64,000 bases of DNA from an uncultured Chlorobiaceae bacterium (GTDB lineage: Bacteria > Bacteroidota > Chlorobiia > Chlorobiales > Chlorobiaceae): assembly GCA_903820085.1 (NCBI GenBank), contig CAIJGA010000034.1, forward strand, positions 18,858 through 82,857, read 5' to 3'. Below are positions 1 through 8,379 of this stretch, piece after piece. Position 1 is the first letter of the stretch, and every line of letters starts with the position of its first letter. Below the pieces are notes generated by a model. That model was not told where the DNA came from. It ran no database searches and was given only the letters and a program-made list of their open reading frames with translations. Both the position numbers and the translations under genes were made by a program.

Positions 1-520
1 CACCCTGCTCCTTCATCAATGCCGTCACTTTTTTAAAGACCAGGCGATGCATCACATCGACCTCTTCATCAAGAGCACACACATGAGCTGCCAGCATGCT
101 GTCTTTAGAAACAAACGCCTCAATAGACTTTTCAACCATCTCGCTGGCAAGCATACCCATACTCTCGAATGCAAACAACTCAATCATCTCCGGACTGATA
201 TCCGGCATTCGCTCAATAATATGGACAGCCAAATCACCGATACGCTCAAGGTCATCGTTGATCTTGATAATGGTGACAATGGTACGCAAATCACTTGCTA
301 CCGGCTGCTGGAGTGCAAGAAATGCCAGACAGCGCTCCTCAAGGTTCACCTCAGCCACATCAATTTCATCATCAACCATCCTGATCTTGCGCGCACCATC
401 TTCATCCTGATTTTTCACTGCGTAAAGGGCTGCTAGCAGATTTCCTACAACTTTATCGGAAAGTTGGACAAGAACCTGTGAAAGTTCTTTTATGAGCTCA
501 TGGACTGGCCGTTCTGACAT
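1..520 (-). CDS. phoU: PhoU phosphate-signalling protein, 3' end outside window
   Basis: Reading the minus strand from the ATG at 520 gives an uninterrupted frame of about 173 residues that runs off the window start, so the C-terminus is missing. It starts MSERPVHELIKELSQ and has the PhoU helical repeat with the conserved stretch DLRTIVTIIKINDDLERIGD, whose acidic residues bind metal in the family. PhoU is a cytoplasmic regulator linking the Pst transporter to the PhoR kinase. It is the last gene visible in pstSCAB-phoU, 18 bp after pstB. A close full-length paralogue lies at 21915-22601. Confidence 0.93.
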   Translation of the reverse strand, partial: MSERPVHELIKELSQVLVQLSDKVVGNLLAALYAVKNQDEDGARKIRMVDDEIDVAEVNLEERCLAFLALQQPVASDLRTIVTIIKINDDLERIGDLAVHIIERMPDISPEMIELFAFESMGMLASEMVEKSIEAFVSKDSMLAAHVCALDEEVDVMHRLVFKKVTALMKEQG

Positions 521-538
521 AAGGGTACTGTAATTTCG

Positions 539-1399
539 TTAGCTGAATCTTCCGGTAATATAGTCTTCCGTCATCGGGTCTTTCGGATTGGTAAAGAGTT
601 GTGCAGTTGAGGCATGTTCAACCAGTACACCTTCATAGAAAAACATCGTGGAATCAGACACCCTTGATGCCTGCTGCATGTTATGCGTGACAATCATGAT
701 GGTATAGCTGCCGCGAAGCTCCTGGATAAGATCCTCGATTTTTGCTGTAGCTTTCGGATCAAGTGCCGAGGTCGGCTCATCAAGCAAGAGCACCTCCGGC
801 TCAACAGCAAGCGTACGGGCAACACAAAGCCGCTGCTGCTGCCCGCCGCTCAGGCCGAGAGCATTTTTGTCGAGCCTGTCACAGACCTCATCCCATATTG
901 CCGCCTTTCTCAGGCTGCGCTCGACAATTTCCATCAGTTTTTTCTTGTCATTCACGCCATGCAGACGTGGGCCATAGGCGATATTGTCAAAAATGGACTT
1001 GGGAAAAGGGTTTGGTTTCTGGAAAACCATACCCACCTTCTTGCGAAGCAGCACCTCGTCAGTGAACTTCCCGTAAACATCTTCGCCATCAAAAAGCAGT
1101 GCACCGGTGGTATGACAGCTGGGTATCAGGTCGTTCATCCGGTTTATGGCACGTAAAAAAGTACTCTTGCCGCATCCGCTGGGACCGATAATGGCGGTAA
1201 CATATTTCGCAAGAATATCGGCACTGACCCGCTTTACCGCTTCAAACTCGCCGTAATAAATAGAAAATTCCTTGGCCGAGATATGAGTGGTATCCCCACC
1301 TGTTATTTTTTTTCGTGCCGGAGGCAGATAAATATCTCTTGTCGCCTTCTGGACCGGAGCACTTTCAGAAATATCTTTTGCATCAACTGTCATGAGCAT
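539..1399 (-). CDS. pstB: Phosphate ABC transporter ATP-binding protein PstB
   Basis: 286 residues. The ABC ATPase has Walker A GPSGCGKS (about residues 72-79), signature LSGGQQQR (about 184-191) and Walker [13 protein letters not shown], the diagnostic PstB pattern. It energises phosphate import through PstA/PstC at the inner membrane. The N-terminus carries about 40 residues before the ABC core, so initiation at the ATG two codons inside (1393) is equally possible. It lies 11 bp after pstA and 18 bp before phoU, so it is part of one operon. Its last codons and stop form an 18-bp sequence that recurs upstream of the second phoU near 22615. Confidence 0.95.
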   Translation of the reverse strand: MLMTVDAKDISESAPVQKATRDIYLPPARKKITGGDTTHISAKEFSIYYGEFEAVKRVSADILAKYVTAIIGPSGCGKSTFLRAINRMNDLIPSCHTTGALLFDGEDVYGKFTDEVLLRKKVGMVFQKPNPFPKSIFDNIAYGPRLHGVNDKKKLMEIVERSLRKAAIWDEVCDRLDKNALGLSGGQQQRLCVARTLAVEPEVLLLDEPTSALDPKATAKIEDLIQELRGSYTIMIVTHNMQQASRVSDSTMFFYEGVLVEHASTAQLFTNPKDPMTEDYITGRFS

Positions 1400-1410
1400 T
1401 GATTTTTATT

Positions 1411-2757
1411 TTAGCCTTTTAATTTTTTGGAAACGCGGGCCCGAAGAACAATCGCTGACAAATTCAGCAGCAGCACAATACTGACCAAAGCAAGCACCAT
1501 GCCGTACTGGACATGCCGGATTTGTGAGGCAGCCTCATGTTCACTGGCAAGATTGTAGATATTCCAGGAAAGCGCAGGAGTCGGAGAAGAAAAAACATCC
1601 GCCAAGCCTATGGCCGATCCAACACTGACGGCTGCGGTAAAGATAATGGGAGCCGTTTCGCCCGCCGCCCTGCCAAGGCTGATAACCCCGCCGGTAAGAA
1701 TGCCGGGAAGTGCCGCAGGCAGAATCACCGTCACAATGGTATTCCATTTGGTGGAGCCAAGGCTGAGTGATGCCTCCCTGTAGGTCTTGGGAACGGCAAG
1801 GATTGCCTCTTCGGCTGAACGGATAATAGTCGGCAAAATCATGATGGCCAGCGTCAAGGCACCGGCAATAACACTTTTCGACTCAGAAACCTTCATGGTA
1901 TTGATAAAAAAAGCCAGTCCAAACATACCGAAAACAATACTTGGCACACCAGCCAGGGTGCTGTTGGCGCTTCGCAGCATGCTGTTCAAAAAACCGGGCT
2001 TGGCATATTCGGTAAAGTAAACCGCTGCAACAACTCCAAGGGGAAAGGCAAAAAGCATGGCACCGATAGCAAGAAAAAAGGTGCCCTGGATTTCCGGCCA
2101 GATACCCCCGAAAAAGTGCGAATCAACCGAACTGTCGGTAAGAAACCCCCAATAACAGGTAAATTCGGGAAGAAGAATCTTATCAAGATTATTCTCCACA
2201 TAGGGAAAGAGATTGACAAGAGAGGTACCTTCAAAGCCAATGGCACGGCTCACAAAGTACTCCTTGGCCATGACATCGGGATTGGAATTATCCCACTTTG
2301 ATTCATAGAGAAGGTCATGCAGTTTCTCCTCAGCTTTCTCCCAACGGGTCTGTCCGTACTTCGACCTTGTCAGCATCGGCTCCGGATCGCCCGGCAAAGG
2401 GCCAAGCAGGGCCTGGAGAGAGGTTCTGACCTGGGAATATTTTGCCTTGTATTCAGCCTGTTTTTCCGGCACCATCGTTTCAAGTTCCGCCTCAAACCCG
2501 GTCATCATGCTGTATACCTTTGCCCGATATCGATTTGACGATGCAGCCTCACTCGAAAGGTTCTCGCTGTCACCTCTGTTGAATTCATTAAACAGCATCT
2601 TGCGATGCTCGATTGTACCGGTAAAAAACACCGCGCCGATACCGTTGGTGACAATCGGCACAACAACAATCATCAAGGCCATCGCCATGACAATGATAGA
2701 GCCGATACCAACAGCGGTGAAAGAACGATCCAGTATTTTTCTGGTTCCGATATTCAT
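1411..2757 (-). CDS. pstA: Phosphate ABC transporter permease PstA with large N-terminal insertion
   Basis: 448 residues from the ATG at 2757. An in-frame start 11 codons upstream (2790) is less likely because MNIGTRK begins the cytoplasmic segment before the first membrane helix. The C-terminal half is a standard binding-protein-dependent permease domain with about five membrane helices and the EAA loop (EAILAVPKTYREASLSLGST). PstA proteins are usually about 280-300 residues. Here about 170 mostly charged residues are inserted between the first helix and the permease core, probably facing the periplasm. Partner of PstC and PstB. Confidence 0.92.
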   Translation of the reverse strand: MNIGTRKILDRSFTAVGIGSIIVMAMALMIVVVPIVTNGIGAVFFTGTIEHRKMLFNEFNRGDSENLSSEAASSNRYRAKVYSMMTGFEAELETMVPEKQAEYKAKYSQVRTSLQALLGPLPGDPEPMLTRSKYGQTRWEKAEEKLHDLLYESKWDNSNPDVMAKEYFVSRAIGFEGTSLVNLFPYVENNLDKILLPEFTCYWGFLTDSSVDSHFFGGIWPEIQGTFFLAIGAMLFAFPLGVVAAVYFTEYAKPGFLNSMLRSANSTLAGVPSIVFGMFGLAFFINTMKVSESKSVIAGALTLAIMILPTIIRSAEEAILAVPKTYREASLSLGSTKWNTIVTVILPAALPGILTGGVISLGRAAGETAPIIFTAAVSVGSAIGLADVFSSPTPALSWNIYNLASEHEAASQIRHVQYGMVLALVSIVLLLNLSAIVLRARVSKKLKG

Positions 2758-2813
2758 GACAACGGGGTTAAATGAACAAAGAGAAAACAAAGCCTTTTCA
2801 TCAAAAAAAACAG

Positions 2814-3977
2814 CTACTGGCCGGAAAGAATTTTCCGCTGGCGAACTACAATTCTCTCACTGATCAGGTTGCTGATAAAGCTGATGACGAGCAAAAGAAG
2901 CCCCATGGCGAACAACACATGAAAACGGGCCGAGCCGGTAACCTGGTCGGCTTCGCCCATATCGCCGGCAATAGTCGCCGTCAGTGTCCTGATTGCTTCG
3001 AGATAGTTAAACCATGGCTCGGGAATATGGGAGGAGTTGCCCGAAGCCATCCAGACCACCATCGTCTCACCGAGTGCACGCATGATACCGAGAATAACCG
3101 CTGCAAGAATTCCGCTGCTTGCCGCAGGAAGAATGGTCTTAAGGATCGTTTCAGCCCTTGTGGCGCCCAGAGCGTAACTGCCTTCACGAATATCGCGTCC
3201 GACAGCCTGAAGGGCATCTTCAGAGACGCTGACAATTGTCGGCAACGCCATAAAACTCAGAATAATGGAGACGTTCAGTGCATTGGTACCCGTAAGAATC
3301 TGAATTCCGTAAAGAGCGGTACCGACCTTGTACAAGAGGGAAATCGAAAGCAGTCCAAAAAGAATCAGGTACAGGATGTGCAATTGCTCACGACGCTTCT
3401 GAACCCGGATATTGGATGTCAACAGATCAGACAGAACAATAACGCCAAGAAGCAGAAAGGGTGAAACAAGTATCCACCATGCCCACATGAGCAGAGGCCC
3501 CCCGTTATTCTGCAAAAGCGGAGCCAGAACAACAAGGGCAAAAAAACCGAAGGCTACTGATGGAATGGCCGCAAGCATTTCAATAACCGGCTTGGCATAC
3601 TGGCGGATCGAAAACGGAAGGATATCACTCAGGCATATTGCTGCGGCCACACCCATCGGCACGGCAATCAAGGCAGAACCGAGCGTCACCATCAAGCTGC
3701 CATAAATAATGGCAAGGGCGCCGAACTGGGCAGGCTGATCGGCCGGATACCAGTTCGTGCTGGTAAAAAACTCACTGAACCCGCGGATCTGGAAAAAAGG
3801 AATAGCATCACGCGCAACGAAATAGAAAATAAAAAGAACAATAACAGCCACAAATGCGGCAACAGCAAAGAGCATGCCCTCCCCGGCGGTTTTTGCCAGC
3901 TTCTGCATGGTCCGTTTACGGGCGCTTACAACAAAGGCATTCGTGCGGTTACGCTCCCCTCCACTCTCTTCAGCCAT
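2814..3977 (-). CDS. pstC: Phosphate ABC transporter permease PstC
   Basis: Inner-membrane permease of about 387 residues from the ATG at 3977; a TTG start eight codons upstream (4001) is possible. There is a helix near the N-terminus, a periplasmic loop, then the permease domain with the EAA-type loop (EDALQAVGRDIREGSYALGA) and terminal helices. It forms the channel with PstA. It lies 56 bp upstream of pstA. The gap to pstS holds a terminator and a Pho-box-like repeat, so pstC probably heads a second transcript as well as receiving read-through from pstS. Confidence 0.93.
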   Translation of the reverse strand: MAEESGGERNRTNAFVVSARKRTMQKLAKTAGEGMLFAVAAFVAVIVLFIFYFVARDAIPFFQIRGFSEFFTSTNWYPADQPAQFGALAIIYGSLMVTLGSALIAVPMGVAAAICLSDILPFSIRQYAKPVIEMLAAIPSVAFGFFALVVLAPLLQNNGGPLLMWAWWILVSPFLLLGVIVLSDLLTSNIRVQKRREQLHILYLILFGLLSISLLYKVGTALYGIQILTGTNALNVSIILSFMALPTIVSVSEDALQAVGRDIREGSYALGATRAETILKTILPAASSGILAAVILGIMRALGETMVVWMASGNSSHIPEPWFNYLEAIRTLTATIAGDMGEADQVTGSARFHVLFAMGLLLLVISFISNLISERIVVRQRKILSGQ

Positions 3978-4092
3978 AGTCTTGAATAGTTTCTGTGACA
4001 ATTATCTGGGTAACTTAACCCCTTGTGTTCAGGTGAACTCAATTTGATGGACCTAATCTATGAGCTTTCACCATAGGATGCAATGGCACTTC

Positions 4093-4109
4093 TGTTACAA
4101 GTATGAAAC
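4093..4109. promoter_or_regulatory. Pho-box-like repeat upstream of pstC
   Basis: TGTTAC-AAGTA-TGAAAC: two half-sites with an 11-bp period, the spacing of the canonical PhoB box (TGTCAT-N5-TGTCAT). It lies about 115 bp upstream of pstC and beyond the terminator that follows pstS. The same pattern precedes four other phosphorus-related units in this window. PhoB binding is inferred. Confidence 0.55.
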
Positions 4110-4132
4110 ATTTACAAAAAAGTTACAAAAGC

Positions 4133-4164
4133 AAAAAAAGCCGGATTACAGGTAAACCGGCTTT
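4133..4164 (-). terminator. Intrinsic terminator between pstS and pstC
   Basis: On the minus strand AAGCCGG and CCGGCTT form a 7-bp stem around a 12-nt loop, followed by a run of T. It begins about 40 bp after the pstS stop. It would let pstS be made in excess over the permease genes, as is common in pst operons. Confidence 0.75.
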
Positions 4165-4204
4165 ATGCAAAAAGGTACTGTCAAAAAGAAAGAAATGAGC
4201 CATT

Positions 4205-5017
4205 TCAGCGATTGATAAAGCCAAGCTCACTGATCATCCTTTTTCCCTCAGCAGTATTCGGCAGTTCAAGAAACTGCTTGACCGACCCCGATGGCTGGCC
4301 GTTCGTATAAAAAAAGAGAGGCCTTGTTACCGGATAAGAGCCATTTTTCACCGTTGTTACATTCGGCAAAACGCCATTGACCGCAATGACTTTTACCGAA
4401 CGATCCACAAAGCCAAGACCGAGAAAGCCTATGGCTGAAAGGGTTGTGCTCACCCTGCTTTTTACCGACCCGTTACTGGACTGGGTTTCGGCATTTCCTG
4501 TAATCTGAATACCTTTACCGGCGACCAGTTCCTTGAAAGATTCCTCGGTACCGCTGTTGGATTCACGCTGAATAACAACAATACGGGCGTTGGGCCCTCC
4601 AACCTCTCTCCAGTTGGTAATAATGCCTCTATAGATACTGCTGATCTGGGCCTTTGTCAGTGAACGTACCGGATTAGCCGGATGAACAACCATGGCAAGA
4701 CCGTCATAGGCAACAACATGAGCAACTGGATTGACCCCTTTTGATCGGGCTGCACCGATCTCAGCTGCTTTCATGGCACGAGACATTGCAGCAATAGTGC
4801 ATGAGCCGTTGATCAGACTTTTTGCGCCATTGCCGCTCCCCGACTCGCTTACCGTAACACGAACCCCATATTTTTTTGTAAAATATGCAGCAAATGTCTT
4901 TGCAACAGGGCCGACAGTAGTAGATCCATCAATCACAAGAGTGCCAACAGCGGCATTAGCCGTTGCTGTTAGAGTAAAAGCAAGCAGGGTAACAAGCTGT
5001 AGCAGTTTTTTTATCAT
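4205..5017 (-). CDS. pstS: Periplasmic phosphate-binding protein PstS
   Basis: 270 residues with a Sec signal peptide (MIKKLLQLVTLLAFTLTATA then NA-AVG) and the PBP-like fold: LVIDGSTTVGPVAK near the mature N-terminus, SESGSGNGAK and RESNSGTEESFKEL are the phosphate-contacting loops typical of PstS. Shorter than E. coli PstS (about 346), matching the short PstS group. It delivers phosphate to PstCA. First gene of the pst operon; no clear copy of the Pho-box-like motif was found in the 240 bp upstream, which it shares with the divergent chlorosome gene. Confidence 0.95.
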   Translation of the reverse strand: MIKKLLQLVTLLAFTLTATANAAVGTLVIDGSTTVGPVAKTFAAYFTKKYGVRVTVSESGSGNGAKSLINGSCTIAAMSRAMKAAEIGAARSKGVNPVAHVVAYDGLAMVVHPANPVRSLTKAQISSIYRGIITNWREVGGPNARIVVIQRESNSGTEESFKELVAGKGIQITGNAETQSSNGSVKSRVSTTLSAIGFLGLGFVDRSVKVIAVNGVLPNVTTVKNGSYPVTRPLFFYTNGQPSGSVKQFLELPNTAEGKRMISELGFINR

Positions 5018-5258
5018 GGTCTCAACTATTGTTTAGTAAAAATAATGGTCAAGATACGCACCGGAAGGATAACTTTGAAATCTCATCTGCCGGCAGCACG
5101 CTAACCTGTTTTATCAGCAAAGCTTTCTGTTGGCATCTGTTGTTTATATTTATTAAATTGTTAACAATATAAATACTGTGAATTTTGTTAAAACGGCAAA
5201 GGCCTGAATCAAGTTTGAACCGACCTCTCTTCTTGATAACCACATAACAATAATAGCC

Positions 5259-5486
5259 ATGGCAAACGAAACAACGAATGATCTTTCTTCCGCAATCAGC
5301 AACCTGCTCAATACTGCAGGTAAACTTGCTCAGCAGCAGGCAGATCTGTTAAGCACTGGAATCAAAGCTGTTGTAGAAGTTGTTGAACCCCTCGGAAAAA
5401 CAGCCATTGACTTGGCGGGCAGCACAGCAAATTCTGTGGGTCAGGTTTTGCAGAACGTCTCATCAGCTATTCTCCCTAAAAAGTAA
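5259..5486 (+). CDS. Chlorosome envelope protein, CsmB/CsmF family
   Basis: 75 residues, start MANETTNDLSSAISNLL, end VLQNVSSAILPKK. It is a small Ala/Val/Leu-rich amphipathic protein with no signal peptide, as expected for proteins in the monolayer envelope of chlorosomes, the light-harvesting bodies of green sulfur bacteria. The overall pattern (TxGKLxQQQxDL, EPLGKTAxDL, VLQNVSSAIxPKK) matches my recollection of CsmB and CsmF; I cannot decide between the two. It stands alone, divergent from pstS, and is followed directly by a strong terminator. It is the main taxonomic marker in the window. Confidence 0.85.
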   Translation: MANETTNDLSSAISNLLNTAGKLAQQQADLLSTGIKAVVEVVEPLGKTAIDLAGSTANSVGQVLQNVSSAILPKK

Positions 5487-5506
5487 GAATGTTTTTTTAT
5501 TCAAGG

Positions 5507-5541
5507 AGCGCCTTATGCCTCTGGTGTAAGGCGCTTTTTTT
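5507..5541 (+). terminator. Intrinsic terminator after the chlorosome gene
   Basis: AGCGCCTTA and TAAGGCGCT form a perfect 9-bp stem with a 10-nt loop followed by seven T, 20 bp after the stop codon. Confidence 0.88.
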
Positions 5542-5563
5542 GCACATATAGTAAATCGCCCTC

Positions 5564-6226
5564 ATGACCTGCAAAGCAGTTATCTTCGACCTTGACGGAA
5601 CCTTGCTCGACACCCTCCAGGATATTGTCAACACACTCAACACCGTACTTGCCCTGCACCATTATCCCGTGCATACCATTGATGAATGCCGCTATCTTGT
5701 CGGGCACGGCATGAGAGAGCTGATCAAAAAAGCACTGCCCGAAGAGGCCGGAACACCGGAAACGATCGACCTCCTGCTCAAGGATCTGTTGACGCACTAT
5801 GCCGACAACTGGAACCAGAATTCAAGGCCCTACCCCGGCATCAGTACCATGCTCGACTCCCTTTCAGAGCGAGGCATCAAAAAGGCAATTCTTTCAAACA
5901 AAGCTGATCACTTCACCCGCCTCTGCGCAGAGTTTTTGCTGAAGGAGTGGGATTTCGATGTCGTCATGGGTCATCACAGCGCCATAGCCCACAAACCCGA
6001 CCCTGAAGGGGCACTGCTGGTTGCCCGGATGCTCGGTGAAGAACCTTCCTCAATCCTCTATGTGGGAGACAGCGGCATTGACATGCTGACCGCTTCACGT
6101 GCCGGCATGTACCCGCTCGGCGTCCTCTGGGGATTCCGTCCGGAAAGCGAGCTCCTTGAGTTCGGCGCCAAAACCCTGGTTCGGCACCCTGAAGAGGTTA
6201 TCAATTTACTGGGAAATATCCTCTAA
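5564..6226 (+). CDS. gph: HAD-superfamily phosphatase, phosphoglycolate phosphatase-like (Gph)
   Basis: 220 residues. HAD motif I is FDLDGTLLDT (nucleophile Asp, acid/base Asp two further on), motif II is LSNKAD, the lysine lies in HKPDPEGAL and motif IV is YVGDSGIDMLTA. A helical cap of about 60 residues follows motif I (subfamily IA), as in phosphoglycolate phosphatase. Likely reaction: 2-phosphoglycolate to glycolate plus phosphate in the cytoplasm; other sugar phosphates are possible because this subfamily is hard to assign by motifs. It begins 23 bp after the chlorosome terminator, so it needs its own promoter. Confidence 0.85.
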   Translation: MTCKAVIFDLDGTLLDTLQDIVNTLNTVLALHHYPVHTIDECRYLVGHGMRELIKKALPEEAGTPETIDLLLKDLLTHYADNWNQNSRPYPGISTMLDSLSERGIKKAILSNKADHFTRLCAEFLLKEWDFDVVMGHHSAIAHKPDPEGALLVARMLGEEPSSILYVGDSGIDMLTASRAGMYPLGVLWGFRPESELLEFGAKTLVRHPEEVINLLGNIL

Positions 6227-6289
6227 CTGTCGTGGAGACGGGCGAGATAAGAAGAAGATTTATCAGGCACTCCTGATGCGGATTTTCTA

Positions 6290-6550
6290 CTATTTATTTA
6301 AATCTGTTACTATAACAGCGCCGTGAAACCGTTTGTCAGGAAAAACCACCCGCCCTTTGGAATTGATGACAATATGCGGATATCCGGAATTTTCCAGAAA
6401 GCGAAGAAGTTTTACCAGATCTTTTTTTCCGGAAGGCTTGATAATGATATCCGCCAGCACTTCAACTTTTTTGACATCATGATTTTTCAGCTCCTCATGC
6501 AAAAAAAACTCCCCTTTTATTTCTGCCCTCAATTCATCAAGTCGCAACAT
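6290..6550 (-). CDS. Short FAD-binding-like protein, resembles MurB N-terminal fragment
   Basis: 86 residues from the ATG at 6550, preceded by a GGAG ribosome site. The segment ADIIIKPSGKKDLVKLLRFL, then a turn and FPDKRFHGAVIVTDL, follows the order seen in the N-terminal FAD-binding domain of MurB-type oxidoreductases, where a Gly-Ser-Asn loop precedes the FSDxGFxG segment. Here that loop reads NSKGRV, so FAD binding is doubtful and the substrate and C-terminal domains are absent. It may be a stand-alone relic or a small protein of unknown use. Assignment is from remembered pattern only. Confidence 0.5.
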   Translation of the reverse strand: MLRLDELRAEIKGEFFLHEELKNHDVKKVEVLADIIIKPSGKKDLVKLLRFLENSGYPHIVINSKGRVVFPDKRFHGAVIVTDLNK

Positions 6551-6570
6551 AAACCACTCCGTTTATTTTA

Positions 6571-6668
6571 ATTGCTATTGGGCAATTCCCCGAAGCTTTG
6601 CTTCGCGATTGAATCGACGAATCCATACCTCGAGCCCGTCCGCGGGGATGCTTTAATTGACAATATAG
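6571..6668. repeat. Imperfect palindromic element with internal hairpin
   Basis: The outer ends form an imperfect inverted repeat (GCTATTGGGCAATTCCCC at the left against GGGGATGCTTTAATTGAC at the right). Inside is a perfect small hairpin CGAAGC-TTT-GCTTCG at 6591-6605. It fills the gap between the MurB-like gene and the acyltransferase gene. It looks like a dispersed non-coding repeat or a relic of one; there is only one copy in this window. Confidence 0.4.
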
Positions 6669-6706
6669 TTCTTACACAATCCTGTAGAAGAAACTACGCA
6701 ATTTTT

Positions 6707-7369
6707 TTAAATCCCTGTAATCTGTGCCAAAGCTGCCTTGCGCTCAAAAATCCCCCTGAGCCCATCGGTCAGTTCACCGTAAATCCTGCTTCTGCTGTCT
6801 TTGATACGACCGTAAAGCTTGAGAATGTCAAGCGTCAGAATGATACGTGTCGAACTGCAGTTCAACTCGCCAAACAAATGCTTTCCAACCACTTCAAAGC
6901 CAAGCACCCTGGTATGAAAATTCAGGGGTGAATGCGCCTCACCTTCAAACACGTCGGTAATAAAATGCGTATAATCACGTTCGATAACTTCTTCAGTTGC
7001 CGCCCGCATGAGCCGGAGAGCGACCCTCGGTTTTTTGCGAAACTCTTCAAGTATCATGAACCTGCCGATTTCCACATACCGCCCGGCACTTTTAAGTTTT
7101 TCGACGGTAATACCCGGCATGAACTTGACATCATACTCTTCGGGCAGTTCAAAAGAGGGGTTATAAAGTAGCCGAAGCACTCCTGCAGGGCGGCCATCAA
7201 TTTTAGCCAAAAACCATGAAAAGCCAGTGTTTCCGGAAAGCTCATCAGGAATCTGGTTCTGAGCCGTGCTGATCCAGTTTTTTTCTTCACAAAAAACCTG
7301 CCTGATGACTTCGAGAGCGCAGGCACGATCACCGGCACTTTCAACCCTGAGAACGGTTACACTGGACAT
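6707..7369 (-). CDS. GNAT-fold acyltransferase, FeeM/N-acyl amino acid synthase-like
   Basis: 220 residues, soluble. The centre (about 80-165) carries GRYVEIGRFMILEEFRKK, then ITDVFEGEAHSPLNFHTRVLGFEVVGK, the layout of FeeM-type N-acyl amino acid synthases and related GNAT or autoinducer-synthase-fold enzymes, which use acyl-ACP rather than acetyl-CoA. The gene begins 25 bp after a PlsC-like acyltransferase on the same strand. OlsB-OlsA-type pairs of an N-acyltransferase with a PlsC-family O-acyltransferase make ornithine or other amino-acid lipids, so a membrane aminolipid role is an attractive inference. The substrate is not visible from sequence. Confidence 0.65.
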   Translation of the reverse strand: MSSVTVLRVESAGDRACALEVIRQVFCEEKNWISTAQNQIPDELSGNTGFSWFLAKIDGRPAGVLRLLYNPSFELPEEYDVKFMPGITVEKLKSAGRYVEIGRFMILEEFRKKPRVALRLMRAATEEVIERDYTHFITDVFEGEAHSPLNFHTRVLGFEVVGKHLFGELNCSSTRIILTLDILKLYGRIKDSRSRIYGELTDGLRGIFERKAALAQITGI

Positions 7370-7394
7370 GTAGGCTCCTGTTATGTATGGTTAT

Positions 7395-8195
7395 CTAAGA
7401 AAAGCTCAATCGATTCCGGGGAAAGGGCTCACAGTATTGTTTGCCGGAAAGCCCGGCAAGACACAGCATAATTTCATGGGTAGCCTCCGCAGCCATCTGG
7501 TTTCGTTCAGCGAGCTGCCGGTTGCAACCCGAAACAGAGGGCATAAGTGAACGGTAAGCCGCCGACTGCTGCCTGAAAATAATCGGACGACCAATCCTGA
7601 CGATGGTTTTGCCAATTACCGGAATTTTTCCCTTAGTTATTCTGGAGTTGAAATCAATTCCTACAGGGACAACAGGGGCTCCGCTCTGCAAGGCGATATG
7701 ACCTACGCCCGACTTTCCCTTGACAAGAATTGCCGGATTCCTGTTGCGCGTTCCTTCCGGAAAAATCCCGATGCTTCGACCGGCCAGAAGCTTCTGTGCA
7801 CATCGCTCTATCGTATTAAGGGAAGGTGCCGGAGGCCTGATTGCCTCTATCCACGAAAGAGTGGAACGTTTGCGATAGACATAAACAGGATCAATCATAT
7901 TCATCAAGGAACCAAGAATAGGCACTTTGCCATACATCCAGTCAATGACAAAGCTGATAGTGCTGCCGCCAAGATGATACATGAGAAGTGCCGGCACCAT
8001 CAAGGCTTCAAGAGAATTATTGTGGTTGAAAACATAAATGCTTGCACTCTCAACTTCAGAAAGATTCTCCAGGCCATAGGCCTTGGTTAACAAAAAATTG
8101 GGAAGCATAAAAATCCTTAGCAGAAGAGCTCTGCCTCTCGACAAGAATGGAAGCGGCTTAAATAAAGGTTTACAATGATGCTTCACGAAACTCAT
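7395..8195 (-). CDS. PlsC-family lysophospholipid/acyl-lipid acyltransferase
   Basis: 266 residues. The acyltransferase motifs appear in order: HNNSLE (about 54-59, an HX4E in place of the usual HX4D), a middle block around YVYRKRS, FPEGTRNRN (EGTR motif, about 149-157) and VVPVGID. There is one hydrophobic N-terminal stretch for membrane association. The family transfers acyl groups to lysophosphatidate or other lyso-lipids. The Glu in the catalytic motif and the neighbouring N-acyltransferase suggest a specialised O-acyltransferase rather than the housekeeping PlsC. Start ATG 8195. It is first in a two-gene minus-strand unit. Confidence 0.78.
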   Translation of the reverse strand: MSFVKHHCKPLFKPLPFLSRGRALLLRIFMLPNFLLTKAYGLENLSEVESASIYVFNHNNSLEALMVPALLMYHLGGSTISFVIDWMYGKVPILGSLMNMIDPVYVYRKRSTLSWIEAIRPPAPSLNTIERCAQKLLAGRSIGIFPEGTRNRNPAILVKGKSGVGHIALQSGAPVVPVGIDFNSRITKGKIPVIGKTIVRIGRPIIFRQQSAAYRSLMPSVSGCNRQLAERNQMAAEATHEIMLCLAGLSGKQYCEPFPRNRLSFS

Positions 8196-8379
8196 TCAAT
8201 GACCATTACAATGACCAAGAGAACCTTGAACTATATAGTTTCAAGAAAACAAAACAATGTTGGGGATGAGTTACGATTATGTAAAATATGTGTGAAATCA
8301 TCAATCATCAATAATTCATCCCACTCTGAATACCAATGATTTTCACTTTTTAAAGCCGGTATCCAGTTAGATTTTAAAC

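Noticed and set aside
5018..5258. Pho-box upstream of pstS
   Set aside because: TGTTAA-like words occur, but none is paired at 11-bp spacing with a TGnnA half-site.
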